Under the pieces are notes generated by a model that did not search any database, had not been told where the DNA came from, and saw only the letters and a list, made by a program, of their open reading frames with translations. Source: Phascolomyces articulosus (lineage: Eukaryota; Mucoromycota; Mucoromycetes; Mucorales; Lichtheimiaceae). Taken from it: 64,000 bases of DNA. The stretch covers positions 1,054,001 to 1,118,000 of the forward strand of contig JAIXMP010000006.1 in NCBI GenBank assembly GCA_025677815.1, given 5' to 3'. Position numbers and translations under genes: made by a program. Shown in pieces: positions 1 to 12,121 of the stretch (position 1 is the first letter of the stretch; the number at the start of each line of letters is the position of its first letter).

Positions 1-396
1 TCCTGAGCTATTGTTTGCTCTAATTCAAGGGGGATAACTCATGATACGTGTTCTTACCTATATTGTACTAGCAAATGATCTGAATCAAAAGCTGTATTTA
101 TCACACTACGTAGCATTGGACTTTATACTTACCAACTGTAAATGATGAGAAGAGCGGTATCCAATTTTAATGCACTGAAAAAGTGGAATAGTTCAAGTTG
201 ACTGAACGTTTAGTTGTAAAAAGGAATAATTGAAAAATGGGTCGCTCAAAATCATCTAACAGGATTTGGTATAAATATAGATCAAGCTAAATGCTAAGGC
301 ACCAGTACAACTTTGTTTCATGTATAACTTTTTTTACCGTATATGTACACTAAGAACCAGTACCACTATCGATATTACCAATGAACTAACTAGTAA

Positions 397-481
397 CTTT
401 ACCGTAGTTTACGTTTATGTTTCCAAAAATTGGAAGGATCAAATCCAATTTTTGGATTCTTAAACGCAAACTACTGTAATG
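397..481. repeat. Imperfect inverted repeat (37-nt arms, 11-nt spacer)
   Basis: The arm at 397-433 and the reverse complement of 445-481 match at 31 of 37 positions. They are separated by an 11-nt spacer at 434-444. The inner 12 bases of each arm, ending CCAAAAATTGG, match perfectly. The element lies about 360 bp upstream of the GST start codon. It could be a small MITE-like element or a cruciform/hairpin in the promoter region. The rest of 1-844 is AT-rich and shows nothing else I can support. Confidence 0.8.
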
Positions 482-844
482 CATCATTTGATTCTCTAAT
501 TATTGATAAATATGATAAATAGATACAATATATAATAATACTACATACTTTTTTATTTATTTTCGAAATGTTTTAATGGGAAATTAATGTGAATTGCTTA
601 TAAATCAAACCAACTATGTTTTATATACGTTACGTAATCGTAATATAATTGATAAATATCATATTAAATGCGTCTTATTTCATCATATGATGTATTCTTC
701 GGATCTCGGATGCTTTTATAAGCCATAAATTATGGCTGTGTAGTTTGGATGCCATCCATGGAAAGAATAGATAAAATAAGTTTCCACATTTAAATGTAAA
801 GTATATATGAATGTTTAATTTTTTGGATTATCAATTTATCAACC

Positions 845-2080
845 ATGTCTTCTTCTTCAACAATACAACAACCAACAAAAATTAAAGTAACTTACTTTGA
901 CTTTGGAGGTATATACGTAAAAACAATACCCAATATATATGCATAACTCAATATTGTTTAATAAACTATATTATTTACTTGCGTTCTTTTTTTACCTTCT
1001 TGCTTATTGTTTCCATCCATATGTACAGTCCTTGGGTTTGGACAGCCTCTCAAGTTGCTTCTCGAAGATTCTGGTACAGATTACGAATATGAACTCATTC
1101 CTTTGGACCGAATAGATGGTTGGGATGAACAACAAGCCAAACTCATGGCTCGAGGAAATCATTTTGGTACATTTCCTATGGCAGATTTTGGAGATGGCAA
1201 ATTGCGAGGTGGCAGTGTTCCTTTAATGCGATTAATATCTCGAAAAATTGGTATGTCATCCAATGGGCGCATAAAAAATAGAACACGTTCTTATTTGTCT
1301 CTTTTATTATTATTATTATTATCTATTCATCATGGTGGGAATAATATAAAAATAGGGAAATACCTTGGTTCCAATGAAGAAGATGAATATTTCCTTGACA
1401 CTGCATCGGATTTTTATATTGATTGGCAACGTTCATTTGCTTCAAATATCCATTTTAGAAAGGTAATGCATAAATAAATGGACACAAAAAGTAATTGTGT
1501 AAATGAACTGGCATTCCTCTTTTTCTTTTAATCCCTCTGAATATAAATTACTCTATATATTCAATAATGATGATCAGCCAAGCCTTGCATTGCAAAAAGA
1601 TTACAAGGAACTTTTAGCACCAAGAATGTATAAAAAGTTTGAACATGTCTATGGATTACATGATGGACCTTATATCCTTGGGCACGAGGTATTATTATTA
1701 TTATTATTATTATTACTATATACGTATATAAACACTTGAAAATTTATTTTTTTATCTCAATCTTATTTTGAATCCGTATAGATCACGTATGTTGATTTTT
1801 TGACGTATCACAACATTAATGGTGACGTGCGTAAAGATTGTCAAATTGATTTAAATAAGGTATAAATAATAAAGACCCAATGGTTTTAAAAGAATATTGT
1901 TTCACTAAAAATGAAACATTTGTGTCATGTAAAAAACAACAATGAATATAGTGGCCCAATCTGTTACGATTTGTGAAAGCATTTGAAGAAAGACCTGCTA
2001 TAAAGAGCTACTTATCAACGATAGAAAGTGGAGGTAGTATTTTTTTATTATCCCAACCATCATCATCTAGTAATAACTAG
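845..2080 (+). CDS. Glutathione S-transferase, sigma-like
   Basis: A cytosolic glutathione transferase, expected to conjugate glutathione to electrophiles or to isomerise small substrates. Six exons join in frame from the ATG at 845. The N-terminal thioredoxin-fold half reads YFDFG...GQPLKLLLEDSG, with the Tyr that activates glutathione in the sigma class at the start. The usual turn before the SNAIL-type glutathione site is replaced by GGSVPLMRLI. The C-terminal helical half carries ITYVDFLTY, the N-capping-box-like segment of GST C domains, and then WPNLLRFVKAFEERPAI, a typical GST end. The last residues are a short Ser/Asn tail ending at TAG 2078-2080. A TTA-repeat tract lies in one intron. 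The family call is firm; the class is inferred from the Tyr motif. The next gene is convergent, about 360 bp away. Confidence 0.85.
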
Positions 2081-2439
2081 ATCAAACATGTGTTTATGAT
2101 ATATTTTTAATCAAAATCATTGATCTCCGCACTGGTTTGGTGCAACTTTACTCCTGTTTTCAAGATCCACATCCATCTTTTTTTTGTATCCCTTCTTCTC
2201 TCTTAAAACCCTTCCTTTGCTTCCTTGTTCTTCTTATCCCTTCCCTTCCATTCGAAAAAATAATAATAAAGTGAAAATCCTTTTTTTTTTCTGTGCTCAA
2301 TTAATATGCGTCTCAAATGTTTATTATAATAAGGAGGAGAAGGAAAATGATGATGATTATGATTGTTCAAGTTGTCAAAATAATAGGACAAAATCAATGA
2401 TAATGATCTATGATGGGGATAAGTAGTTCTTTCATATAT

Positions 2440-3264
2440 TCAATGGATCGCCACAACCTCTGGTTCTTGTTGTTTCTTGGTGCCAAATCGAAACATTTTT
2501 CCAAGAGAACTTTTAAACGATGTACCGGAAGATGATTTTTGTCTCATGGAACGTTTATATTGATCCTATATATATTTATCATCAAGTTAGCATTTTCCTT
2601 TTTTCATGGTAGAAAAAAAAAATAGTAGATATCTATCAATACTTACCAAATAAGCAATTTGTGGTTTGTTAAATGCACCCCTGCGCTTTCTTCTCACATA
2701 TTCTACAGCATCCAAAGGCTCCATACCGAGTTCGATAAGAGCAATGGCAACCAATACAGGAGCACGACCTAAGCCAGCTACACAATGAACAGCAATGGTC
2801 ATTGGATTTTCCTCATTGGATTTACGTTCTTGTCCGTCTACTAACTGAAGCCATTCATGAACGATAGGTGCAGGTGGCTATTTTAGAGATTGAGAATAAT
2901 AAAAAGGGAATGTATAAAAAGCGTTAGTCTTATCTCCTTCATCACTTTACCCATCCACCTTTACACATATGCATACAGGGGAGGGGCTGGATGGTTATAA
3001 AAAGAGACTTACCAAACCACCATCTTTAAATGGCATATCCAAAACTTGAATCCCTTCTTGAGCAAGTCTGGCCGCACTATAGGTTTGTTGACAGCAACGA
3101 ACAACGTGCGTGACATTATAACGTTTAAATTCCTCCAAATAATATGAAAGGGTTGATTCGGTCGGGCAATCCAAAATGAGAAAACGGAGTGAAGAACCAG
3201 GTGTTTCAATCAATGAGAGCATGCGACCCAAAGGAGAATCGGAACGAAGGTATGAGCTAACCAT
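2440..3264 (-). CDS. PRL/PTP4A-type dual-specificity phosphatase
   Basis: A small protein tyrosine phosphatase of the PRL (PTP4A) type, three exons. The start at 3264 opens with MVSSYLRS. The first exon carries the family's substrate-site region ([10 protein letters not shown], then THVVRC). The second carries the P-loop [11 protein letters not shown], i.e. the HCxxGxxR signature with catalytic Cys and Arg, followed by [16 protein letters not shown], nearly identical to the human PRL segment. The acid loop is replaced by FKDGGLPPAP, so the general-acid Asp is probably the D of KDGG. The third exon is basic and Ser-rich and ends EPEVVAIH. Animal PRLs end in a farnesylated CAAX box; none is visible here, so membrane targeting would have to differ. 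An alternative last exon cannot be excluded. Confidence 0.85.
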
Positions 3265-5041
3265 GGTTGTTGATGTATTATATAAAGCTGTGGTAGTTGT
3301 TGAAAAAGAAGAAGAAAGAGATAAAAAGGAAATGGAAGTAAATGGAGTAAAAAGTTATTATATAAAAAAAGACAAATTATAAATATAGAAATAAGATTCC
3401 TTTTTGTTTTTTTTGAAGCAAAAATAATAAAGAGGTGTGTTCTTTTGTTGTTTAAAAAGTAGTAATTGCGAGTGGGATAATTGTGTGAGTGTGAATGTGG
3501 GTTTAATAAGGGATTTTAAATCAACCAGAAATATTAAGATGAAAATAAAGTAAAATTAGCCCCCTTCGGAAGTATCAGATGGATATTGAGCAACACAGAA
3601 AGCAATAGCAAACGACACCCTGCCGCCGTGAGTAACTCCTTGAGAAAACAAATGGGAAGGAATTAAAAAGGAAGAAGAAAAATGCATAAGTTGCAAGAAG
3701 AAAAAAAACAAGAAAGAAAGAAAGGTCAAAATGAACTTTCAACTATTAAAGAAGAAGTGAAAAAAAAATAGACACACCTTAAAAAATATAAAAAGTTTTA
3801 CTTTTTCGACTTGCCTATTGCGGACTTTATTTTTTTTGATGCATTTAGATAGTCGCTTTATTAGTTTAGGGTTTTAGATACATCCCATTCCTATAACTAT
3901 ACTCACACGCTTTATCTTCTTTCATTATAACAAAGAATCAATTCAAGAAGAGTGATTTTAATTATAGATTCATTCTTAAGGATCATACCATTTATTTCCT
4001 AGAAATGAAATGAAATTACCTCGAGGTATTTCATACAATTACTTATTTAATAATGAGATAATTGTCAATCATCTAGTAGCTAGTAATAAGGACATTGAAA
4101 TTATTTAAATTGATACATTTATTAAACCCAACAACACGTGTAATATAAAACTGTAGTATATGTTTTAAAATAGGTGATAAGCATGGATATATATTCCACT
4201 CCCATATTTCTCTTTTGATCATCTCCTCCATAAATAGTAAAATAACTTGTCGTAAAGTGGTTTACCCTTATTATCCAAGAGTTTTGCTTTATAATACGAT
4301 AATTTGTTCATATTTATAATATAAAGAATTTAAAGTTTGAACAAAAAAAAATCATAACAAAATGCCGATCCTTCTCACTGTGTATAGATTATAGAGACTC
4401 GAAGAAATGACCACTATTCTATATCATATAAAAGAATCTATATACTGATGATTCATGCTCAAGCCCTGAAAAAAAAACGTACGGATAACTTTATCTTTTG
4501 ATATCACCGAAAAACCGGATTAATATATTAGCATTCGTATTAAAAATAATATTTTAATATAGTAATTACGAAAAAATTATACGAATGAGATGATTTTGAG
4601 TGGTCTCACAAGATAAAAAAAAATAAATTGTTAGGAAATATCTGTATATTATATAACTTTATATAAATTCCATTGTTCGATATATATAAATATAAATATA
4701 TACCCAAGTATAAAGGTAGTACTAATACTAAGCCAAATATATTCATTAAAACAATAAGTTTCATGCACAATGTACGTTGCGTGTTTGGGATATATAAATA
4801 TAGATCTATCCACGTGCTGATGTACATATTTGTTTGTGCTGTGGCTGGTTTTTCGGTGTCATGACAATAAATGTTAATAAATGAAACTGATTTTTTTTTC
4901 GAAATGAATTATATGATAATGCAGGTTATGAAACACCAAACCCAAGTTATCATCATTGACATATTGATATTTTATTTATATGAAAAAAGAAGAAAAAAAA
5001 GAGAATAAAAGGAGCAGATTACAAAAAAAAAAAAACAGTTT
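3265..5041. other. Intergenic, AT-rich
   Basis: This 1.8 kb holds the promoter side of the PRL gene and the 3' side of the ArfGAP gene. Purine-rich runs lie near 3660-3770. Short frames near 4606-4864 overlap on both strands and consist of AT-rich Tyr/Ile/Lys codons, with no recognisable domain. I see no gene. Confidence 0.6.
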
Positions 5042-7203
5042 TTAGAAAAAGTTTGTTGTTGCTGTATTACTATTACCATTAGCCCAAGGATTGGCTGTAT
5101 TCATATTACCACCATGATTCATTGGAGAAAACCCATTGTTCATTTGTAATGTCGATGGATTATAACCAGTAGGTTGATTAGGAATACCATTACCTACAGG
5201 AACAGCGGCAGTTTGAAAGGGTGATGATACCATACCCGTCAATTGTGGTTGTTGCTGTAACACTTGTTGTTGTTGGAAGGGTATCTGTAGTGATGAAGTA
5301 GAAGAGCCCATGGAAGCAAATGGTGAAGATGATAGTTGTTGCTGTTGTTGAGGAAGTGTTGTGAATTCAGGAGCAGTCATGGATCGTTGAGGTAATGCAA
5401 ATGGGGATGGTGCTGCTACATTATTATGGGTAGATGGTGTTGACATTTGTGAAAATGGATTGGAGGAGATGTTATTATTATTAATGTTATTACTAGTATG
5501 ATTGATATTATTATTGTTGATATGCATTGGACTCATATTAGGTGATGATTGATATCCAGTTAATTGAGGATGAAGCGATCCATTCGAAAACCCATTACTA
5601 CTTGTCGTTGTGGTTGTCGCTGTTGTCATTCCAGTTGGAAATGGTTGCTGCATTGCTATATATATACACCATGTGTTATTATGTTTCTATTTCATGCTAC
5701 CCTTCTTTTTCATATTTCCTTTATCTATGATTAAAACTTACGAGCAGCAGGAGAAGAAGCATTTAAACCAAATGGATTCATTGTGGTCGCAGCACTGAAA
5801 TAAGATTGTTGTTGTTGTTGTTGTTGAACAGGTGTAGAGGGTTGATGAAATGGATTACTTCCTGTCATCATAGGCTTATTTTCATCCAAAAGACCCAATA
5901 AATCTGCGGTTTTCATTCCAGATAAAGTATGATTTTGTCTTTCACTAACATTTTGAGCCCGACCTGCAGGATCATCATTTGTATTATCATTGGGAGGCTT
6001 ACTAAATGCAGAAAGGGGTTCAGGTTGTTTTGCGGGTGTGGAAGGTGCTGCTGGTTTTCGTGCATTTTGAAGAATATTAATGGCCACTTCTAAATTACCC
6101 CCAGATCGACGTAATGCATCACGATTTTCTGGAATATCTGTATAACCCAATTCATTGAGTCGAATCATCTTTTGTTCATCCGTTAAAGGTTTATCGAATG
6201 TAGGACGTTGAGGTGCCCCAGGTAATCGAGATAAAATATCCACAGCTGATTCCAATCGTCCTTGTGTATGTTTCAAAACTTGACGATTACGTGCTTCATC
6301 TTTGAATCCCATTTCATATAAACGTGCCATGGCGGTTGGATACTCTTCATTGTTATATGTGACAAGCGATGGAACAGAAGAGGATCGTTTAGGTGGTCCA
6401 GTGGGTTGAGGTGGTTGTAATGTACTGGGTGATGGCCGGGGTGGCTGGTATAAAAAAAATGAATATAGAAAGTGTTACACACATGAAAAGCCAAATATCC
6501 CTTTATGTTTTTTTTAATTTTACCTTTACAGGTTCATCGGTAAATGCACGCTTTTCCCATTTGTTACGAACATATCTTTCCATAGCACTGAAAAACAAAA
6601 AATAAAAAAAGATGAATCTTCCCCTCTTTTCTCATATAACATATACACACACGACCCATTGACCCATGACGAGATATGATAGCTTACCGATCACCATCAT
6701 CATCTGATAGTGGTAATGGGTGTCTGTCGGGATGTGGATTGATTTTACTGTTCACGTTGTCGTTGCCACCTGCCTTTCTAATCATCTATATATTTATTTA
6801 TTTTGTCCCCGCGCATTCCCGTTAGAACACCCTCTTTCGTCTTGTTTGTTCTTGGTCATCAAGAGTTGTCACTGAAATCACCACTTACATCTATTTGTTC
6901 AGGTGTCCATTGGTCCATGGTGACTGATTTCACTCGAGAAATATGGGTTCCCATCTTACGATGAAGACCAGCACAGCGAATACATAAGAAAATACCGAGA
7001 GAATAAGATGCCCATCGAGGATCTATCATTAGCCCATTAATAAAAAAGTTAGGATTATTATTATTTTTTAGAGATGAAAAAAAAAATGCCATTTTACTTT
7101 TCGTTGGACAATCGGCACAATGGTCGTTGCCTGGAAGTTTTAATAGTTCTAACAGCATGCGTTCATGGCGTTCTTGTGTTGCTTTTGTTTGCCTCCCTGA
7201 CAT
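5042..7203 (-). CDS. ArfGAP with two UBA-like segments and a Q/N-rich tail (Gts1/Ucp3-like)
   Basis: Predicted GTPase-activating protein for Arf GTPases in vesicle traffic or actin/endocytic control. The start is MSGRQTKATQ at 7203. The ArfGAP zinc finger is complete once a short intron is removed: CADC...CIRC with 16 residues between the Cys pairs, followed by WASYSLGIF, the catalytic-arginine segment and HISRVKSVTMDQWTPEQID. After a region containing MERYVRNKWEKRAF come two UBA-like three-helix units, ARLYEMGFKDEARNRQ and IRLNELGYTDIPENRDALR, each ending in a LESAVDIL or LEVAINIL helix. The C-terminal ~270 residues are rich in Gln, Asn, Pro and Ser and contain NPF motifs (e.g. NPFGLN, SNPFHQP), the ligands of EH-domain endocytic proteins. 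Budding-yeast Gts1 and fission-yeast Ucp3 combine ArfGAP with UBA. About six exons; the exon joins keep frame. Confidence 0.87.
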
Positions 7204-7555
7204 GATTATAAATAAGTATGTTTCTTAATAAGGTGGTTTTTGAAGAAGGAAAGGCAGATGGAAGAGATTCAAAAGGGAGAGGAATGAGAGAGGAAAAGAG
7301 GAAAAAAAGGAAGGTTGAAAAAAATTAACCCTATTGAACCGGAAGAATATAATATCAAATTTAGACTTTACTAAAAAAAGAATTGTGATCATTTCCAAAA
7401 TTGAAAAAGAGGATTAGTCTCATATAAAAATTAACAGGACATCGTACTTCTTTTTTAAACACGCTTTCTTTTCTCCTTTTCACTTCTTTTTTTATATATA
7501 TACATACTTCTTTAGCCTGTGCTTTTTTTCTGACTTTGCTCACATAATCAACATC
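7204..7555. promoter_or_regulatory. Divergent promoter, ArfGAP / racemase
   Basis: The 352 bp between two start codons on opposite strands must hold both promoters. It carries polypyrimidine tracts on the racemase side (TTTCTTTTCTCC and CTTTTTTTC near 7470-7535), a pattern seen before many starts in this window. No specific factor site is called. Confidence 0.5.
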
Positions 7556-9260
7556 ATGTCACTTCCATTATCTGATCTTGTCGTTTTTGAAATGGGAGGT
7601 TTAGCTCCTGCTCCCTATGCTGGTATGATTCTTTCTGACTTTGGTGCTGACGTGATTCGTATTGATAGACCTAAATCTGTGAGTACTGATGTACTTGCAA
7701 GGTAATCCACACACACTCTCTCTTTATTGTCAATTGATGATGTATTTGGGAAAACATAAGGGTTAGTTCAAAATGAAACGAATAAATAACAAACAAACTA
7801 GAAACAAACGATCGATTTCTGTCAATATGAAGAATCCTGCAGCTGTGCCCGTGATTCGTGAATTATTGAAAAAGGGAGATATTTTATTGGATCCATATCG
7901 ACCTGGTGTATTAGAAAAAATGGGATTAGGTCCTGATGTTCTTTTAAAAGATAATCCAAGATTGATTATTGCACGTCTTAGTGGTTATGGTCAATCGGGA
8001 CCTGCTTCGGAAGCTGCTGGTCATGATATCAATTATATTTCAGTCGCTGGTGCTTTAGGGGTAAATATTAAAAATTTATGCTGACTAGTTTCAATCCATT
8101 TCTTTACTCACACTCACGCAACAATTTCTTTTGTCATATCACTAGATGATGGGTCGAAAGGGTGAACGACCCATGTTCCCATTGAATATCCTTGGTAAAG
8201 AAATACTTACTATAATGCATGCATTGTTTATTAGTAAGATTTTCTCACGTTATTATAAATTTATTACTATTTAGCTGATTTTGCTGGTGGTGGGTTAATG
8301 TGTGTCATGGGCATTTTGATGGCTTTAATGGAACGTAGCAAGTCGGGTAAAGGTCAAGTCGTCGATGCGAACTTGGTAACGTAATTTTTTATTATTACAT
8401 AATTGTTGGCTGTCGGTGTCGCCGATATATATTATATGTTGTTTCTATGCTATATGCATTTTTGCCTGGAGAATTCTTTTTACTAACATGTGAATATTAC
8501 TTGACTTCTTTCCCCACACACTTCCCACACTTTTATATCATCTTGATAGGCTGGTGGCACATCTTACTTGACAACATTCCCATTCTTGATGCAAAAATAT
8601 GGATTGAATTTTAATGAGCAACGTGGTACCAATATGCTAGATAGTGGTGCTCCATTTTATGAAGTATACAAGACAAAGGATGATCGTTATATGTCTGTGT
8701 AAAGTATCTGCCTTACATTCTTTTTTTTTTCATGATGACTATTTTATTTATTTGATTAAATTTATGCTAATGATGATGAATTATATAGTGGTGCCATTGA
8801 ACCTCAATTTTATGCACAGCTCCTTCAAGGTTTAGGATTGGACCCTAAGGACCTTCCCGAACAACACGATCGAGAACACTGGACTAGTATGAAGGAAACA
8901 TTTGCTCGTGTCTTTGCATCCAAGACGCAAGCTGTATGGACTGAAATCTTTGATGGTACCGATGCATGTGTTGCTCCCGTTCTTTCCTTCCAAGAAGAGA
9001 TTCCTAATGTCTCTATGGTGACGAACCCAGCAAAGCAATGGCCACGTAAAGCAGCTGCTCCTCAGCCTGCTCCCATCCTTTCTCGTACTCCTGCTAAACA
9101 AGTCAATTATGATGATCCTAAACAACAAGATGATCCTTTCTTACAACCTGGTACTCATACCATGGAAGTCTTGAGTCAATTTGGTGTTCCACAATCCAAG
9201 ATTCGTGATTTGTTGACATCTGGTGCTTTCATTGATACAGTGGGCCTCAGCAAATTGTAA
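7556..9260 (+). CDS. AMACR: Alpha-methylacyl-CoA racemase (CaiB/BaiF family III)
   Basis: Interconverts (R)- and (S)-2-methylacyl-CoA so that branched-chain acyl-CoA can enter beta-oxidation, in peroxisomes or mitochondria. Six exons from [23 protein letters not shown] to the TAA at 9258-9260. Family landmarks appear in order: [12 protein letters not shown] (CoA-site region), [47 protein letters not shown] with the His of the catalytic pair, and [10 protein letters not shown] with the catalytic Asp. [11 protein letters not shown] and [19 protein letters not shown] follow. The C-terminal domain retains the [20 protein letters not shown] racemase segment. The catalytic His/Asp pair is intact, so racemase activity is expected rather than CoA transfer. 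The very C-terminal tripeptide SKL (…GLSKL) is a canonical peroxisomal targeting signal PTS1, which points to the peroxisome. Confidence 0.93.
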
Positions 9261-9438
9261 AAAAAATACAATATATCAAAAAGAGATGATTTCATATTAG
9301 TATACAGTTCTATTTTTAATGATGATATAATTATGTAATTTATATAGTATATAAACAATTATGTAATATACATTTTGTTATTTATTCTAAAATCATATAT
9401 GTCTTTTGTTTTATAAGGATGGGATGGAGGATTTAGTG

Positions 9439-10336
9439 TTATTGTTGGTTACTGGATGGGGCTGTTGGTTGGATAAAAGGTGCTGTATCTTTCATACAGT
9501 TTTCAAATACTTGTTGAACGAATATCTTTGCAAAATCAGTACCGCCACAATGAACTGCGGTGGATCGCACTGCATCGTCCCATATACATGTACGTTTCCT
9601 GGATTCGGATTTGATATCATGACATTGTCCTATCCATATGTGTATAAAAAGGAGAGAAACATGTTATTGACAACACATCAACATGCCATGGGATATGATC
9701 ATCACTTACCAATAGTAGAGGCTCGTATCTCTCCACAAGCAATTAAATGACACATGCTTGTAAAACTACCTGTACGTGTAGCATCAAAAGCATGTACTAG
9801 TTCATGGATAAGTGTTTCCTCCAATTGTTGCTTGGTTCGAATATTATCACAACATAATACAATTCTATGATTATAAATATATCATCAGTTTACAGAACTC
9901 TTTCCCCTTTTTTTAAATAATTACTCACCGTTGGTATCTTCCATCATAGTAACCCATTCTTGACTAATCCATGATAAATGTGTTACTAATAATAATAGTC
10001 ATGATAGAGAATTCTTCAACAAAATATGTATTATTCCTCACAAATAAAACTTACTGCTTGTTCAGTGCCATGACATGGTCTACAAGTAATGCCTCGTCGA
10101 AGGGCTCGAGGATTCAATGTAAAAATACCTTGCAATAATCGAGCTACTTTGGGTGATGTTTCAAGAATAGTGGCAAGCTCATTTGTGCATTCCTGCTCAC
10201 TTAATCTAATTATGCATTATTATTATTTTAGATAAAGAATGAGACACTTCCTGCCCATACATGGATCTTCATGATGAAATATATACAGAGAGGATACTTA
10301 CGGGGGTTTGAATCGAGGCGATTCATAAAATCGCAT
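9439..10336 (-). CDS. ATP23: Mitochondrial inner membrane metalloprotease Atp23
   Basis: Atp23 processes the Atp6 precursor and chaperones ATP synthase F0 assembly in the mitochondrial intermembrane space; it also degrades Ups-family lipid carriers. I assembled five exons by phase-matched GT-AG joins, giving about 188 residues with start MRFYESPRF at 10336. The zinc-protease signature is HELVHAFD (HExxH) after RTKQQLEETLI. A CxxC pair (CRPCHG) lies upstream. Downstream are ACGEIRAST and a Cys-containing C-terminal helix ending FVQQVFENCMKDTAPF, all Atp23 hallmarks. One small exon (SRMGYYDGRYQ) uses an acceptor inside a longer open stretch. The stop is at 9439-9441. The gene is convergent with the racemase (178 bp) and divergent from the MBOAT gene. 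Confidence 0.9.
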
Positions 10337-10565
10337 ATATATGAATTTTATTTAGAAACGGTTACGAAAAAGAGAAAGGTGATATTTCTTTTTGAGTTCC
10401 CCTTTATTCGTCCCTCCCCCAAAAAACATTCCCTCTGACTGGTAGATTTTGACAACCAATCTATCTTACAAGCTTTACCACTCAAAATAAAAATAGACTT
10501 TATGCAAACAATCCAACTTCGATTTTTTTTATCTCCTTTTTTTTGTTACACTTGTTGTTTACGAC
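10337..10565. promoter_or_regulatory. Divergent promoter, ATP23 / MBOAT
   Basis: Only 229 bp separate the two start codons. It contains a C-rich stretch (CCTCCCCC near 10415) and a T-rich tract just before the MBOAT ATG. No defined factor site is recognised. Confidence 0.5.
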
Positions 10566-12121
10566 ATGGAATTCGCAACAATCGTCCATGCTCTAAAAAG
10601 CGGTGATGATCGTCTGTTTCTTCCAACACCAGTTTTTCTAGGTATTGCCATCATTCCTGGCATGTTACAATGGAAATTGTTAATGTTACCTTGCGATAAA
10701 GTGTCCTCAAGAACAAAACAAATCATCTCTCTACCATTTCTTATCATTGAACTCTTGATTCCTATTATTTTTGCTGGTGGTCATCGAGGTTAAAAAAATA
10801 AATAAATAAAATAAAAAAAGGTGTGAGCATTTTTTTTACTAAAGAAACTAAATAACTTTTATAGCATTGACCATTATTGCTGGCTTGTATTTATTCAATA
10901 CAGTGCTTCGATGTTCAGAAGCTCTTTATATCACCCCGTTTCTCGAAGGTTCTGAAGCTTATATTGATGCTAATAAACTTCATCAAGATTTTTGGGCATG
11001 TTTACGACTTCCATCATCATCACCATCGTCGAACAAGAAGGATACCAACGATAAAAAGGTAAAAAAAAATTGAGATGAGCTTGACAGGTTTTTCTTGTAC
11101 TTATGTCTATACATGACTACTTACCATAATTAGTTACGACCTTGGTATCACTTGATCCTACCATTAACCATGTCTGCTCTCATAACTGATTTTCTGGCCT
11201 CTTGGTATTCCACGTTCTCTGGACAAGACGTGTTTGATATGCAAGAAAAGCGCCCAGGTTTATACTTTGTCTTTTTTTTCTTTGCCGTCATGATCTTGAC
11301 ATCAGCTATTAATACCTTTGGATACATTTTTCGATTGCTTTATACGATTCTTTATGATGGTGGATATTATGATCCTGGTAAGAAAAAATAATAATAAAAA
11401 AGCTTTATTCTATACCATTTTGTTTTTACTCACACTTCATCAATTATAATTTATTTTAGATGAATGGAGACTCTTGATGGAATATCCTGTTTTTGCTTCA
11501 TCTTTCAATAACATGTGGAATTATCGTTGGCATCAAACATTTCGAGGCATTTGGGTTGCCATGCCTTTTAAACCTGTTCTTTTACTACTCAACAAAATCA
11601 ACAACAAAACCGAAAGCAACAGCAACAAAAAAGAACAAAAAGAAATAGCCAAGGAGTTGGATGATGAAAAGAAACAATTACTTCAAGAAGCACAAGAAAT
11701 AAAGAAAAAGTTAAAGAGATCAAGATCCTGTAAAAATAACGTTGCAGTTGCTACATTAAGTGTGTTTTTTATATCGGGTGTCATGCATGAATATCTTGTT
11801 TTATGTGGATCTGGCGTTCAAGTGTACTTAGACGAATTTATTGGTCAAGAATGTCTCTTTTTCACTTTACATGGTATGGTAGTACTTTTGGAACGTCTTG
11901 TTCAACCATATCTCAAAGTGCAACAAGGTTTCGTGGCAGAGATATTAAAACGCATATGGGTCATTTGGTTTGCTTTCCGTACGTTTCATTTATTTTTGAA
12001 TGGCTTTGCTCAATGGGAACTCTGGAATGCTAATCCATTTAATGCTTTCACGCCATATTTTGTTGAACACCTTTGGCGAAAGTATCCCATTTTAGAACCA
12101 TTTTGTGGTAGTTACCTCTAA
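10566..12121 (+). CDS. Wax-synthase-type membrane-bound O-acyltransferase (MBOAT)
   Basis: Integral ER-type acyltransferase expected to move an acyl group from acyl-CoA to an alcohol or sterol-like acceptor. Four exons from MEFATIVHALKSGDD. Hydrophobic segments recur throughout: TPVFLGIAIIPGML, IISLPFLIIELLIPIIF, LTIIAGLYLFNTVLR, LYFVFFFFAVMILTSA and a C-terminal set. The family motif FNNMWNYRWHQTFRG corresponds to the wax-synthase domain signature. About 85 residues later the membrane-embedded active-site His lies in SGVMHEYLVLCGSG. A charged Lys/Gln/Glu-rich loop sits between them. The donor after exon 1 is GTTAAA, weaker than usual, but the join to ALTIIAGLYL keeps frame. The substrate cannot be read from sequence. 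Confidence 0.82.

Noticed and set aside
4606..4864. Overlapping AT-rich frames on both strands
   Set aside because: Composed of Ile/Tyr/Lys/Asn codons from AT repeats; no domain, no promoter or splice context.
9406..9750. 114-codon plus-strand frame
   Set aside because: It is antisense to the last exon and an intron of ATP23, whose minus-strand reading fits the family.
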